This document shows, in pieces, positions 45,134 to 54,663 of a DNA stretch of 64,000 nucleotides; the first letter of the stretch is position 1, and each line of letters opens with the position of its first letter. The notes beneath the pieces were generated by a model, which made no database searches, was not told the origin of the DNA, and saw only the letters and a program-made list of their open reading frames with translations. This DNA comes from Azonexus sp. (GTDB lineage: Bacteria; Pseudomonadota; Gammaproteobacteria; Burkholderiales; Rhodocyclaceae): the NCBI RefSeq assembly GCF_030824335.1, contig NZ_JAVBXX010000013.1:84389-148388 (forward strand). The letters are read 5' to 3'. The position numbers and the translations under genes are program-made.

Positions 45134-46376
45134 CACCATTGCCATTCACGCCGAGGGCTTGACGAAGAATTACACGATCTTCGAACGCCCGCTGGATCGC
45201 CTGAAACAGTTGATTGTCGGCAATCGCCGGCAGTATGGAAAATCCTTCGCCGCCTTGTCCGATGTCAGCTTCTCGTTGCCCAAAGGATCGGTGCTGGGCG
45301 TGGTTGGCAATAACGGCGCCGGCAAATCGACCTTGCTGCAGTTGATCTGCAACACCTTGACGCCTTCCGCCGGTTCGCTGTCGGTGAATGGCCGGGTTGC
45401 CGCGCTACTGGAACTGGGCGCCGGCTTCAATCCGGAATTCACCGGGCGGGAGAATATTTTCCTGAATGCGGCCGTGCTCGGCCTGTCATCGGACGAGATC
45501 AAGGCGCGTTTCGACAGCATTGTCGAGTTTTCCGGCGTCGGTGCTTTCATTGACCAGCCGGTCAAGACCTATTCCAGCGGGATGTATGTTCGCCTGGCTT
45601 TCTCCATCGCCACCTCGGTGGAGCCTGACATCCTGGTGATCGACGAGGCGCTTTCGGTCGGTGACGGGGCGTTCGCCCGCAAGTCCTTCGACCGGATCAT
45701 GGCGCTGCGCGATGCCGGCACGACGATCCTGTTCTGTTCCCACGCGATGTATCACATCGAGGCGATCTGCGATCAGGCCTTGTGGCTGGAAGGCGGCCGG
45801 GTTCGGATGCTCGACAAGCCGGAAATCGTTACCAAGGCGTACGCCGCCGAACTCATCCCGGCGAACGATTTGCCTGCCGCAATTGTCGAAGCGTCGCCAG
45901 CGGCGAACCCTTCGTTTGCCGGCACCGGCACGGCACGCCTGCTGGACGTCAAGGTTTACGCCGACGGCACACCGGGCAAGCACCTGCATCTGACGGCTGG
46001 ACAGTCCGAATTGCGCGTTGCGGTACGTTTTCAGTTCGATCCCTGCCTGCCCATGCCGACGGTGGCTTTCGGCATCGAAACCTTGTCCGGCATTTCCGTC
46101 ACCAGCGGCGGCACACTGTTCGATGGTGCCGCACCGCAACTGCAGGCCGAGGGGCTGGCGACTGTCAGCCTGTCGTTCCCGGCCATTGCCTTGATGCGGG
46201 GCCGCTATCGTCTGACCATTTTCCTGGCCTGCGAACGCGGCATTCATGTCTACGATCACGCGCTTTATTGCGCCGAGATCGAGGTGCTGCATGATGGCGC
46301 GGAGCAAGGGTTCTGCTTTATTCCGCACGCCTGGAATGACAACCCGGCCATTCTCGTTCCGCCGGAAAAGCAGTAA
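45123..46376 (+). CDS. wzt: ABC polysaccharide export ATPase with Wzt-type C-terminal domain
   Basis: 417 residues from ATG 45123, within the permease's last codons. The ATPase half has Walker A GNNGAGKST, signature YSSGMYVRLAFS and Walker B ILVIDEALSVGD. Residues ~265-417 form an extra beta-rich domain (LHLTAGQSELRVAVRF, FDGAAPQLQAEGLA) like the carbohydrate-binding domain of Wzt that recognises the finished O-chain. This suggests export of a chain that is capped or modified before transport. The next gene starts right after the stop codon. Confidence 0.9.
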   Translation: MSSDTIAIHAEGLTKNYTIFERPLDRLKQLIVGNRRQYGKSFAALSDVSFSLPKGSVLGVVGNNGAGKSTLLQLICNTLTPSAGSLSVNGRVAALLELGAGFNPEFTGRENIFLNAAVLGLSSDEIKARFDSIVEFSGVGAFIDQPVKTYSSGMYVRLAFSIATSVEPDILVIDEALSVGDGAFARKSFDRIMALRDAGTTILFCSHAMYHIEAICDQALWLEGGRVRMLDKPEIVTKAYAAELIPANDLPAAIVEASPAANPSFAGTGTARLLDVKVYADGTPGKHLHLTAGQSELRVAVRFQFDPCLPMPTVAFGIETLSGISVTSGGTLFDGAAPQLQAEGLATVSLSFPAIALMRGRYRLTIFLACERGIHVYDHALYCAEIEVLHDGAEQGFCFIPHAWNDNPAILVPPEKQ

Positions 46377-47327
46377 ATGCTGGAAACCTGTCTTCTTGCC
46401 GACGATGAGCTGGGCGTTGTCCAGCCGCTGTTCGAGCAGGTATTCAAGCACCCGATCAGTCTTGATCTGTTGCGCTGGAAGTATGCGAACCGGCGTGGCG
46501 AATCCTGGATGGTGCGGCAGGACGATCAGTATTTGCTGCACTGCGGCACCTTGTTCCGCAAGGTGCTCGTGGGCGACGAGCATTTCAGGGTGATCCAGAT
46601 TGCCGACTTGATGGCGCCGCCGAAGCAAAGCGGACTGACCCGACAGGAAGCGCCCTTTCCGATTTTGCTCAAGCATATTCTGGGACGGCTGCCCGGCCCG
46701 GAAAACCCCCATGCCATCGCTTTCGGCTTCCCCAGCGGCCGCGCGATGCGACTTGCCGAGCATGTCGGCGTGGCGACTGCGGTCGACCACTGGATGGAGC
46801 TTGATTTCCCTGCCTTGCGCCACCCGCTGGCCGCACGGACCAGCGAACTTGCCACGCTCGGTGCCGGCGAAACGCCCCGGCTCGATGCGTTATGGCAGGC
46901 CATGCACGCCAGCCTGGGCGATGCGCCGCTGGTCTGCCGGGATATGGCCTATCTCCATGATCGCTATATTGCCTACCCCGAAAAGTCGTACAAGCTTTTG
47001 CTGCTGGAAAGCCGCTGGCGGAAAAAAGCGCTCGGCTTCGCGGCAATTTCCTGTGCCACGGGAAAGCCTGAGTTACTCGACATCGTTGCACGCTGGGATG
47101 ACTTTCCCGAAGTGATCCGGGCGATACAGCACTGGGCCTGGACACAGCGGATCGGTGGTTTCGGTTTTTGGCTGACGCAGGGATTTGCCCGGCAACTGGC
47201 ACCTTTTGCTGCGCATTGCCATGCGACGCAATTCAGGATCATGGGCAACCCGTTCTCGCCCGCCCCTTTTCTGTCGGCCACCCAGGGACGCTGGTGGCTG
47301 ACCGGCGGCGATACCGATTACCGCTGA
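46377..47327 (+). CDS. GNAT-like acyltransferase in the glycan cluster
   Basis: 316 residues. The N-terminal part (LFEQVFKHPISLDLLRWKYA) looks like the double-GNAT proteins found in surface-glycan loci, but no acetyl-CoA motif is clear. The middle has AFGFPSGRAMRLAEHVGV and the end GNPFSPAPFLSATQG. Directly abuts wzt and overlaps the next gene by one base. It may acetylate a sugar of the exported glycan. A TGCGGTCGAC copy (46778-46787) encodes part of TAVDH. Confidence 0.55.
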   Translation: MLETCLLADDELGVVQPLFEQVFKHPISLDLLRWKYANRRGESWMVRQDDQYLLHCGTLFRKVLVGDEHFRVIQIADLMAPPKQSGLTRQEAPFPILLKHILGRLPGPENPHAIAFGFPSGRAMRLAEHVGVATAVDHWMELDFPALRHPLAARTSELATLGAGETPRLDALWQAMHASLGDAPLVCRDMAYLHDRYIAYPEKSYKLLLLESRWRKKALGFAAISCATGKPELLDIVARWDDFPEVIRAIQHWAWTQRIGGFGFWLTQGFARQLAPFAAHCHATQFRIMGNPFSPAPFLSATQGRWWLTGGDTDYR

Positions 47328-48235
47328 TGATTGATCCCGCGTTGCTTGCTTTTGGTCATCGTTATTGCCGCCAGTTGAAGATTTTCAGCTGGCTGGCACG
47401 TTGCGGCCTCGCCCGCCCCGGGTCAGCGGCAATATGCCGACTCGGTCGCTGGCTCAGTCCTTACAAGGCTTACCGGGCAAAGATACAGGGGGCCATGGAA
47501 TCGGCACTTCCGCTGGCAAATTCCGACGCAATCTGGCTGGCCTGGCTCGATAATCACACCCGTTTCGTGACGGATTTTCTCGCCTACCCCACGATGGATG
47601 CGCACTGGGTCAAAGAGAACGTCAGCTTCGAGTCGGCGGATGTTTTTTCTCAGCTATGTGCGGGTGGCGGTCTGTTCCTCACTTTTCACACCCATCACCA
47701 GAACACGCTGGCCTGTTTGCCAGGTCTTGCCGGTGCAAGCGTTTCTGCCGTCGCTGCCGCCCCGACAGAATCGCCTCTGTATCCGGTGATCGGGCACTGG
47801 GCCGAACAACTCAACCGATCATCCGCCTGCCACTTCAATGGCGGGGAATATTTGTTTACCAACGACCTGCGGGGATTGGCGAAAAAGCTGCGACATGCCT
47901 TCACGGCCGGACAGGTGGTGGTGTGCCTGGCCGACGTCAATCAAGGCGACAGCGATGGCGCCACGGTAGAGCTGCTCGGCCGGCGCATTGCGCCGCCAAC
48001 CGGGGTGATCGAAATGGCCTTGCGTTTGAATGTTCCGGTGTTTGCCGGGATACTTTCACCTCGCGGGCAAGGCTTGATCCTGAAAACTGTCCGGATCGAG
48101 ACACAAGAAACCCTGAACGGGACATTACGCGCGTATTTTTCCCTGCTTGAACAGTCGATCATCGCCGACCCTGCCTGCTGGCAGGGCTGGGAATGGTTTT
48201 CTGACTTGCCGGTTATTGCGGAGCATCAAACATGA
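47327..48235 (+). CDS. LpxL/HtrB-like lysophospholipid acyltransferase family protein
   Basis: 302 residues from ATG 47327 (overlapping the previous stop as TGATG). The block GGGLFLTFHTHHQNTLACLP holds the histidine of the H-x4-D/E-like acyltransferase site in altered form (HHQN). It is followed by a hydrophilic VVCLADVNQGDSDGATVELL, RRIAPPTGVIEMALRLNVPV and FAGILSPRGQG, the order seen in LpxL/HtrB-type enzymes. The missing acidic residue after the histidine leaves activity uncertain. It may acylate a lipid carrier or glycan. Confidence 0.55.
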   Translation: MIDPALLAFGHRYCRQLKIFSWLARCGLARPGSAAICRLGRWLSPYKAYRAKIQGAMESALPLANSDAIWLAWLDNHTRFVTDFLAYPTMDAHWVKENVSFESADVFSQLCAGGGLFLTFHTHHQNTLACLPGLAGASVSAVAAAPTESPLYPVIGHWAEQLNRSSACHFNGGEYLFTNDLRGLAKKLRHAFTAGQVVVCLADVNQGDSDGATVELLGRRIAPPTGVIEMALRLNVPVFAGILSPRGQGLILKTVRIETQETLNGTLRAYFSLLEQSIIADPACWQGWEWFSDLPVIAEHQT

Positions 48236-49485
48236 AAAACGAATTTCCGGCAGCACACGCTGATTCAAGCACCGATGAAAACATCACTGCCGCCTGGCAG
48301 GCTGCCCATCCGCATCTGATGCCTTATCGCGATACCGATAGCACAAGCGGAAAAATCAGCAGCGTCTTCGCCCGCCTGCACTTCGCCAGCGGACCTTGGG
48401 TAGACATGGCCGAGGTGCATTTCGATCGGGCGGCACAGCAGTTTTTCCTGACGCAGGAAAGCCGCCGGAAAATCGAGATGGAAACCCCGGCGACCAAGGG
48501 TTTGCCGGTCGATGCGGTCGATGCACGGCTGTGGTTCCAGCAGCCGACCATCATCAATATCGAACCGACGACCCGTTGCAATTTCAGTTGCTGGTACTGC
48601 ATCGGCCGTCACATGGTGCAGGACGACATCACGCTGGAGAACTTCGGCAAGATGCTGGACAACTTCCCGAGCGTCAAGGTGATTGCGCTGGTTGGCGAAG
48701 GCGAGCCGCTGCTGCACAAGGACTTTTTCACGATGGCGGGGATGGCGAAGGATCGCGGCATCCGGGTGATGATCATTTCCAATGGTTCGGCCTTCAGCCA
48801 GAGCGTGATTCGCCAATTGTGCGAAACGGAGATTGCCTATGTGTCGATTTCCATTGACTCGCACGTCCCGGAAACTTTTGCCGAATCCCGTCTGGAGGGC
48901 AATCTGGACAAGGTGTGGCAGGGCATCCGGCGACTGCGCGAGTATCGCGATACAAACGGGTTCAAGTTCCCCAAAATCGCCTTGAAGGGCACGCTGTTCG
49001 AAGCGACCCAGGACCAGTTGCCAGCCATTGTGGATGCGGCGAAGGCGAATGGTGTTGAAATATTCGAGAGTTTCCAGGCGCTCAATCCAAAAGAGAGCTA
49101 CGTACGCATTTACCCGGCAGGCCAAGCCAGGGAACTACCGGTGGCCAGCACGGTACAGCAGGCGATCAACCGGGATTCCCTGTATGGTCGAACTCAGTTG
49201 CAGGCTTTCCAGGATTTTTGTACCGAAGAAAACCTGGACTTCTTCCCGACACTGCAAAGCCCGCCCAGCCGCCGGAATTGCAGTGAAACGTGGATTTACT
49301 CGCTGTTATCCGGCGATGTGACCCCCTGTTGCCAGATCAAGACGCCGCCCAGCCAGAACTGGAACATTTTCGAACGCTCACTGGACGAGGTGATTTCCGA
49401 CCCGGATTACGAGAACATGCGATTCAATTTATGGAATGGCATATTCCCGCGATACTGTGAAGGATGTTGGAAAACCCGTCCGTAA
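48232..49485 (+). CDS. Radical SAM protein with SPASM domain
   Basis: 417 residues. The iron-sulfur motif CNFSCWYC (C-x3-C-x2-C) follows INIEPTTRCNF at about residue 110, and a C-terminal SPASM region (CSETWIYSLLSGDVTPCCQI, then YCEGCWKTRP) binds additional clusters. The middle has VALVGEGEPLLHKDFF and ISNGSAFSQSVIRQL, typical of the barrel. Such proteins modify sugars or peptides by radical chemistry; in a glycan-export cluster a sugar-modifying role is likely. The ATG overlaps the upstream stop by 4 bp. Confidence 0.85.
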   Translation: MKNEFPAAHADSSTDENITAAWQAAHPHLMPYRDTDSTSGKISSVFARLHFASGPWVDMAEVHFDRAAQQFFLTQESRRKIEMETPATKGLPVDAVDARLWFQQPTIINIEPTTRCNFSCWYCIGRHMVQDDITLENFGKMLDNFPSVKVIALVGEGEPLLHKDFFTMAGMAKDRGIRVMIISNGSAFSQSVIRQLCETEIAYVSISIDSHVPETFAESRLEGNLDKVWQGIRRLREYRDTNGFKFPKIALKGTLFEATQDQLPAIVDAAKANGVEIFESFQALNPKESYVRIYPAGQARELPVASTVQQAINRDSLYGRTQLQAFQDFCTEENLDFFPTLQSPPSRRNCSETWIYSLLSGDVTPCCQIKTPPSQNWNIFERSLDEVISDPDYENMRFNLWNGIFPRYCEGCWKTRP

Positions 49486-49488
49486 ACC

Positions 49489-51300
49489 ATGAACGAATCG
49501 ACCCTTGTCCCCTATCAGGCCAGTGCACTGCCCGTAGCGCGCAGCGTACTGGTTCTTGCGCCCCACCCGGATGACGAAGTTTTCGGCCCCGGTGGGCTGC
49601 TGGCGCTGTTTGCCCTGAACGGTACACCGGTTGCTACGACGGTCCTGACTGACGGCGCCTTTGGCTTGCAGGGGGAAACCAGACAAGCGCACATTCAGCT
49701 ACGTGAGGCAGAAAGCTGCCGCGCCGCGGAAGTGCTGGGCATTGCCCGGCCAGACTTCTGGCGCATCCCGGATCGGGAACTGGTGTATGGCGAAACCCTG
49801 ATTGCCCGACTGATTTCTGCCATTCAGGCGGCAGATGCCGATTTCGTCCTGGCGCCTTCGCTTGCCGAAATGCACCCGGACCACCGCGGCCTCGCCATGG
49901 CAGCCGTTGAAGCGGTGCGCCGACTCGACGGCAAGGCCAGCCTGGCCTTGTACGAAGTGGGCGTGGCGATGCCGGCGCCATCCATGCTGATCGACATCAC
50001 GCCGGTTTTGGCGCGCAAGGCTGCAGCGATGGCTTGCTTTACCTCGCAGTTGGCGGTGCAGCGCTACGATGAACACATCAAGGCACTGAATCGCTTCCGC
50101 ACCTATACGCTGGGTGGCGAAGTGAGTGCTGCCGAGGCTTTCCATTTCTGGAATCCTGCGGTCGACCGGCTGGCTTGCCGGGAATTGTTCGAGTCCGAAT
50201 ATCAGCGCCAGCACCGTCTTGGCATTCCCATGTTGGGCGGTGATGACATTCCGCTGGTCAGCATTCTGATTCGCAGCGTGGACCGGGACTCACTTTCCCG
50301 GACGCTGGATTCGGTCGCGCTACAAACCTATCCGAACATCGAAGTGCTGGTAATCGATGCGCTAGGTGCAGGACACCGCGCATTGCCGGCATTGTGCGGG
50401 CGCTTCCCGCTACGCTTCATCGCCGGTGAATCGCCCCGGCCGCGTTCGCTTGCCGCCAATATCGGCCTGGAAAATGCGCAGGGCAAATACATCCTGCTCC
50501 TCGACGATGACGATATCGTCTACCCCGATCACATCGAGAAACTCGCCCGGCATCTTGAGCAGGGCACTCGTTCGCTGGCGGCTTATACCGGGATTTCTGC
50601 GGTCGACCGTGCCGGCAAGGAGATTCATTCGTTTGCACTGCCGGCCCCCGGCGCGCGTTTGTTGATCTCGAACTACATTCCGATTCATGCGGTTTTGTTC
50701 AGCCGACTGCTGGTCAGTCAGCATGGATGTCGCTTTGACCCCGCCTTCGACACCTACGAAGACTGGGATTTCTGGTTGCAGGTCGGGCAATACACCGATT
50801 TCGACTTCGTCCCCGGCACCAGTGCCTTGTATGTGGTCGATACGAATCCGGAACACCCGGTCCATGACCCGGCTGAAATACGCCGCTGCGCCGAGCGCAT
50901 TTACCTCAAATGGTCTGCCCTCAGCCGTCCGGATAAACTGCATCGGCTCAGAGAGTATGTGCAGGATCTGGAAAACTCCGTCGTCAGTTATCGTCGGGAA
51001 ATCAGTGCGACAGCAACAGAATTGAGTCAGGGCCGCAATACAATTGCCCATCAGGAAAACTCGCTGGTCTCGGCGGGCAATCAGATCAAGGTGCTGGACG
51101 AACAATTGCATGCTCAGGAACAGGAAATCAGCCGTCTGCTCCAGGAAAAATCAAAGCTCGAAGAGACCGCATCGGCTTTCGCCATGAACGCAAACAATCT
51201 GCAGAATGAATTGAACGCAACGCTTAACTCAAGCTCATGGCGCATCACCGCCCCGCTGCGCTATTTGAAGCATGCTCTGTTACGCATCCGTCGTTTTTAG
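49489..51300 (+). CDS. PIG-L deacetylase fused to GT2 glycosyltransferase
   Basis: 603 residues with two enzymes in one chain. The N-terminal ~220 residues form a PIG-L/LmbE zinc N-deacetylase (LAPHPDDEVFGPGG, then LAEMHPDHRGLA). Residues ~255-480 form a GT2 glycosyltransferase (PLVSILIRSVDRDSLSRTLD, LLDDDDIVYPDHIEKL, YEDWDFWLQVGQ). A coiled coil follows (~490-580, heptads rich in Gln and Leu). One protein could therefore add a sugar and deacetylate it. It starts 3 bases after the radical SAM gene. TGCGGTCGAC copies lie at 50157 and 50598. Confidence 0.85.
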   Translation: MNESTLVPYQASALPVARSVLVLAPHPDDEVFGPGGLLALFALNGTPVATTVLTDGAFGLQGETRQAHIQLREAESCRAAEVLGIARPDFWRIPDRELVYGETLIARLISAIQAADADFVLAPSLAEMHPDHRGLAMAAVEAVRRLDGKASLALYEVGVAMPAPSMLIDITPVLARKAAAMACFTSQLAVQRYDEHIKALNRFRTYTLGGEVSAAEAFHFWNPAVDRLACRELFESEYQRQHRLGIPMLGGDDIPLVSILIRSVDRDSLSRTLDSVALQTYPNIEVLVIDALGAGHRALPALCGRFPLRFIAGESPRPRSLAANIGLENAQGKYILLLDDDDIVYPDHIEKLARHLEQGTRSLAAYTGISAVDRAGKEIHSFALPAPGARLLISNYIPIHAVLFSRLLVSQHGCRFDPAFDTYEDWDFWLQVGQYTDFDFVPGTSALYVVDTNPEHPVHDPAEIRRCAERIYLKWSALSRPDKLHRLREYVQDLENSVVSYRREISATATELSQGRNTIAHQENSLVSAGNQIKVLDEQLHAQEQEISRLLQEKSKLEETASAFAMNANNLQNELNATLNSSSWRITAPLRYLKHALLRIRRF

Positions 51301-51316
51301 GGTACAGAACCAAATA

Positions 51317-53887
51317 ATGAACAAATTTTCCAACCTGCTGACGCGTTTGCGCAGGGCTCAATTTTTCAATCCGTTCATTCACGACAGATTGCTGCATGTT
51401 TTGCATGGTTCCGGCCCGGTTTCCCGCTTTTTGAATACCGGCATGTGGTTGGCGTTTCATCTGGCACGCCGGGGGCGCGCACTGCACCTGCGCATCAAAC
51501 ACCATAAATTCTCCGGTCCGCGACACCACGCCGTCTCGAGGTCTGACACCAACCCGCCACCGCCCTGGTCGCAAGGCATAACCAGCAACCCCGTGCGCAA
51601 GGGTGTGCTGATCATTGCGGAATTGTCGATTCCTCAATGTCGGCGCTATCGCGTCGAGCAGAAAGTCGAGGGATTTGCGTTGCTGGGCATGTCGGCCAAT
51701 GTCGTTTCCTGGACCGATCAATGCGCCGCCCGAAGCCTGATGCAAACCAGCGCCCTGGTCATTTTTTACCGGACACCGGCCTTGCCGGAAGTGCTGGCGC
51801 TGCGCGATGAAGCCCACCGCTTGGGGCTAAAAACCTTTTTCGACATCGATGATCTGGTCTTTGATGTTGCGGCCTATGCGCAAAACAGCAATCTCAGGAA
51901 ACTGCCGCCCGCCGAGCAGAAGAACCTGCTGGCCGGCGCAGAACTGTATTGCGACATGTTGCGCGCCACCGACCATGCGATTGCCAGCACCCCTGTGCTG
52001 GCTGAACGCATGCAGCCCTTCTGCCGGGGCAATGTCTATCTGGTTGAAAACGGTCTGGATGGCGACTTGGTTCGCCTGACCGATGAGGCTGTCGCCTTCC
52101 CGGAATCGGACCGCGTCATCGTCGGCTACGGCAGCGGCACACGGACGCACGATGCGGACTTTGCCCTGGCGACCGAAGGCTTGCTGAAGCTGCTTGCCGC
52201 ATTCCCGCAAGTCGATCTGGTGATCTTCGGCTATCTTGAATTACCGGCCGATTTCACGCCCTTCCTTTCCCGCGTTCGCCGCGTGCCGTTTCTAGCGGCA
52301 CATGATTATTACCGGGCACTACGCCAGTTCGACATCAACCTTGCCCCCCTGGAAGGCGGGGTTTTCAATGATGCGAAAAGCAATATCAAGTTCATTGAGG
52401 CCGCAGTATTCGGCATTCCTACGGTGGCCTCTCCGTGCGCAGCCTTCACCCAGGTGATCCGACCCGGCGAGAATGGCTTCATTGCCGGCAACGCCGACGA
52501 ATGGTTCACGTCGCTCGCTGCGCTGGTGCAGGACAAAACCTTGCGCCAAAGCGTTGGTCAGCAAGCCAGAACGGATGCCCTGGCGCATTACGCCCTGCCC
52601 AATATCGCCCGCTCAAGTCTGGCGCCGATCATCGCGGCAAGCGAAATCCCCCAACCGGCCAAACGCCGCATCATGGTGGTCAATGTGCTGTTCTCGCCGA
52701 TCAGTTTCGGCGGGGCAACGGTGGTTGCCGAACAATTGGCCCTCGGACTGGCGGCGCAACCGGATACCGAAGTCTGCGTGGTAACCGGTTGCTTCGATGA
52801 GACACTGGCGCCCGGTGAAACCCGGCAGTATTCGTGGAACGGCCTGTCCATCTTCGCCATCCGCCTGCTGCCGGGCAGCAAGGTGGACGAGTACAACAAC
52901 CCGTACACATCACCTTGCTTTGCCGCGATTCTCGATGCGACACAACCCGATCTGGTGCATTTCCACTCCATTCAGATCCTCGGGGCAAATCTGGCCGATA
53001 TCTGCGTTGACCGCAATATTCCTTATCTGATTTCGTTGCACGACGCCTGGTGGCTCTGCGAGCTTCAGTTCATGGTCAACGACAAGGGTTACTGCGCCCA
53101 AAAGGCCATTGATCCGCTGGTTTGCGCCGCTTGCGTACCCGACCCTGCGGCGACCTACCGCCGTCGCTTCATCCTGCAGAACGTATTGAAGAACGCCAGC
53201 AAGTTGCTCGCGCCGAGTGCTTTTCAGCGCGAGCTTTATGTGCGCTCAGGGCAAGCAGCCGAACATGTCATCGTCAACAAAAACGGCGTACTGCCGGGCA
53301 ATGCAAGGATTGAGCGCAAGCGCGAGGAGTCAGGCAAAGGCTTGGTCTTTGCCTATCTCGGTGGCCGGGCAACGCACAAAGGCTATTTCTGGTTGAAACA
53401 AATTTTCGAGGCCATCGATGAAAGCGATTACACGCTGAAACTCGTCGACATCCAGGCGCGCTTCGGTTCGTCGGGGATGGAGAACGATGACTGGAAGATC
53501 AAGGGTGAGCTTGAGATAGCACCACCTTTCGAGGTGGATCAGATCGACGATTTTTACGCTGGCGTCGATGTGCTGCTCTTCCCCTCGCAGTGGAAAGAAA
53601 GCTTCGGCTTGACCGTCCGGGAAGCCATGATCCGCAACATCTGGGTCATTGCGACGGATTGCGGCGGCCCGGTGGAAGATCTGGTATCGGGCGTGAATGG
53701 CGAACAACTGGCCATGGATGATCTCGCAGGTTTCCGGCAAGCCGTTGTTGATTGCATCAAGCATCAGGCACGGATCAAAACCTATCGTAATCCGCTGATC
53801 GAGCAGGTACGGACCTTTGCCGAGCAAAGCATCGAGTTGAGCGAAATCATCGACCAGACGCTTGCCGCACATCCGGCAGCCGTTTAG
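51317..53887 (+). CDS. Tandem GT4 glycosyltransferase
   Basis: 856 residues from ATG 51317, with two glycosyltransferase modules. The first (~100-440) has FFDIDDLVFDV and NIKFIEAAVFGIPTVASPCA; the second (~450-850) has IMVVNVLFSPISFGGATVVA and FPSQWKESFGLTVREAMIRN, the E-x7-E-like GT4 donor site. Tandem GT4 proteins usually add two sugars of a repeat unit in sequence. It is the last rightward gene of the glycan cluster and overlaps the convergent GT2 gene by 4 bp. Confidence 0.83.
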   Translation: MNKFSNLLTRLRRAQFFNPFIHDRLLHVLHGSGPVSRFLNTGMWLAFHLARRGRALHLRIKHHKFSGPRHHAVSRSDTNPPPPWSQGITSNPVRKGVLIIAELSIPQCRRYRVEQKVEGFALLGMSANVVSWTDQCAARSLMQTSALVIFYRTPALPEVLALRDEAHRLGLKTFFDIDDLVFDVAAYAQNSNLRKLPPAEQKNLLAGAELYCDMLRATDHAIASTPVLAERMQPFCRGNVYLVENGLDGDLVRLTDEAVAFPESDRVIVGYGSGTRTHDADFALATEGLLKLLAAFPQVDLVIFGYLELPADFTPFLSRVRRVPFLAAHDYYRALRQFDINLAPLEGGVFNDAKSNIKFIEAAVFGIPTVASPCAAFTQVIRPGENGFIAGNADEWFTSLAALVQDKTLRQSVGQQARTDALAHYALPNIARSSLAPIIAASEIPQPAKRRIMVVNVLFSPISFGGATVVAEQLALGLAAQPDTEVCVVTGCFDETLAPGETRQYSWNGLSIFAIRLLPGSKVDEYNNPYTSPCFAAILDATQPDLVHFHSIQILGANLADICVDRNIPYLISLHDAWWLCELQFMVNDKGYCAQKAIDPLVCAACVPDPAATYRRRFILQNVLKNASKLLAPSAFQRELYVRSGQAAEHVIVNKNGVLPGNARIERKREESGKGLVFAYLGGRATHKGYFWLKQIFEAIDESDYTLKLVDIQARFGSSGMENDDWKIKGELEIAPPFEVDQIDDFYAGVDVLLFPSQWKESFGLTVREAMIRNIWVIATDCGGPVEDLVSGVNGEQLAMDDLAGFRQAVVDCIKHQARIKTYRNPLIEQVRTFAEQSIELSEIIDQTLAAHPAAV

Positions 53888-54645
53888 TCACGCACGGCAA
53901 ACCCGGCTTTCCCGATGCGCTGGATGTTGGGAAAGCGACCGTAATGTACGGCGAAAAAACGCATCATGCTGCTCAGATGCCAAAACAGGTGGCGCAATTT
54001 GCGATGACTGTCGCGCCGAGCGTCGTGAATGACCGAAACGGCTGGAACAACCGCCACGGCGCTGCCATTTTTCCAGCTTCTCAAGCAGATATCGGCATCT
54101 TCGTAATACAGGAAGTAGCGTTCGTCGAAGCCCTTAAGTTCGGAAAAAACCCGGCGCTCGAACAACATGAACATGCCAGCCACCCATTCGACAAAGCATG
54201 GGGAAGCCCCCGCCCCAAGGTGATGGCAGCCCCGGTCACCCAACAGCACTTTTCTGGCAATCCGCCAGGGCGTCGGGAAATAGCGGGCGCTGTCTTCAAT
54301 GGCACCGGCAGGTGAGCGGACCAGCGGGGCCAGCACGCCGGCCGAGCCGCTGCGCATGGCTTCGAGCAGTTCGGGAAAGGGGTTTTCCGGCAATTCGATA
54401 TCCGGATTGAGCGGGCAGAAAAACGCCTCGCTGCAACGCTCGAATGCGGCATTGTGGTTCGCCCCGAAACCTCTCGGCCGGGCATTTTCGATGCACTCCA
54501 GCGCCGTATGTTCCGGCAAGGCCAGGCGCTCCGGAACATTCAAGGTCAGGATAATGCGGCTGATTTCGGGGAAGGCCAGCAGGCGCTTCGCCAGTTCGAC
54601 CACCATGGTGCCGTGGCCGTGACTGACGATGGATACCGCGATCAT
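53884..54645 (-). CDS. GT2 family glycosyltransferase
   Basis: 253 residues: MIAVSIVSHGHGTMVVELAK is the nucleotide-binding start, GFGANHNAAFERCSEAFFCP and LNPDIELPENPFPEL hold the acidic metal site (NPDIEL), and the C-terminal ERYFLYYEDADICLRSWKNG is the acceptor side, typical of rhamnosyl/galactofuranosyl-transferase-like GT2 enzymes. It is convergent with the tandem GT4 gene and lies 18 bp downstream of glmS on the same strand, so it may be co-transcribed with glmS. Confidence 0.82.
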   Translation of the reverse strand: MIAVSIVSHGHGTMVVELAKRLLAFPEISRIILTLNVPERLALPEHTALECIENARPRGFGANHNAAFERCSEAFFCPLNPDIELPENPFPELLEAMRSGSAGVLAPLVRSPAGAIEDSARYFPTPWRIARKVLLGDRGCHHLGAGASPCFVEWVAGMFMLFERRVFSELKGFDERYFLYYEDADICLRSWKNGSAVAVVPAVSVIHDARRDSHRKLRHLFWHLSSMMRFFAVHYGRFPNIQRIGKAGFAVRD

Positions 54646-54663
54646 CGGGCCATCACCGAAGTT

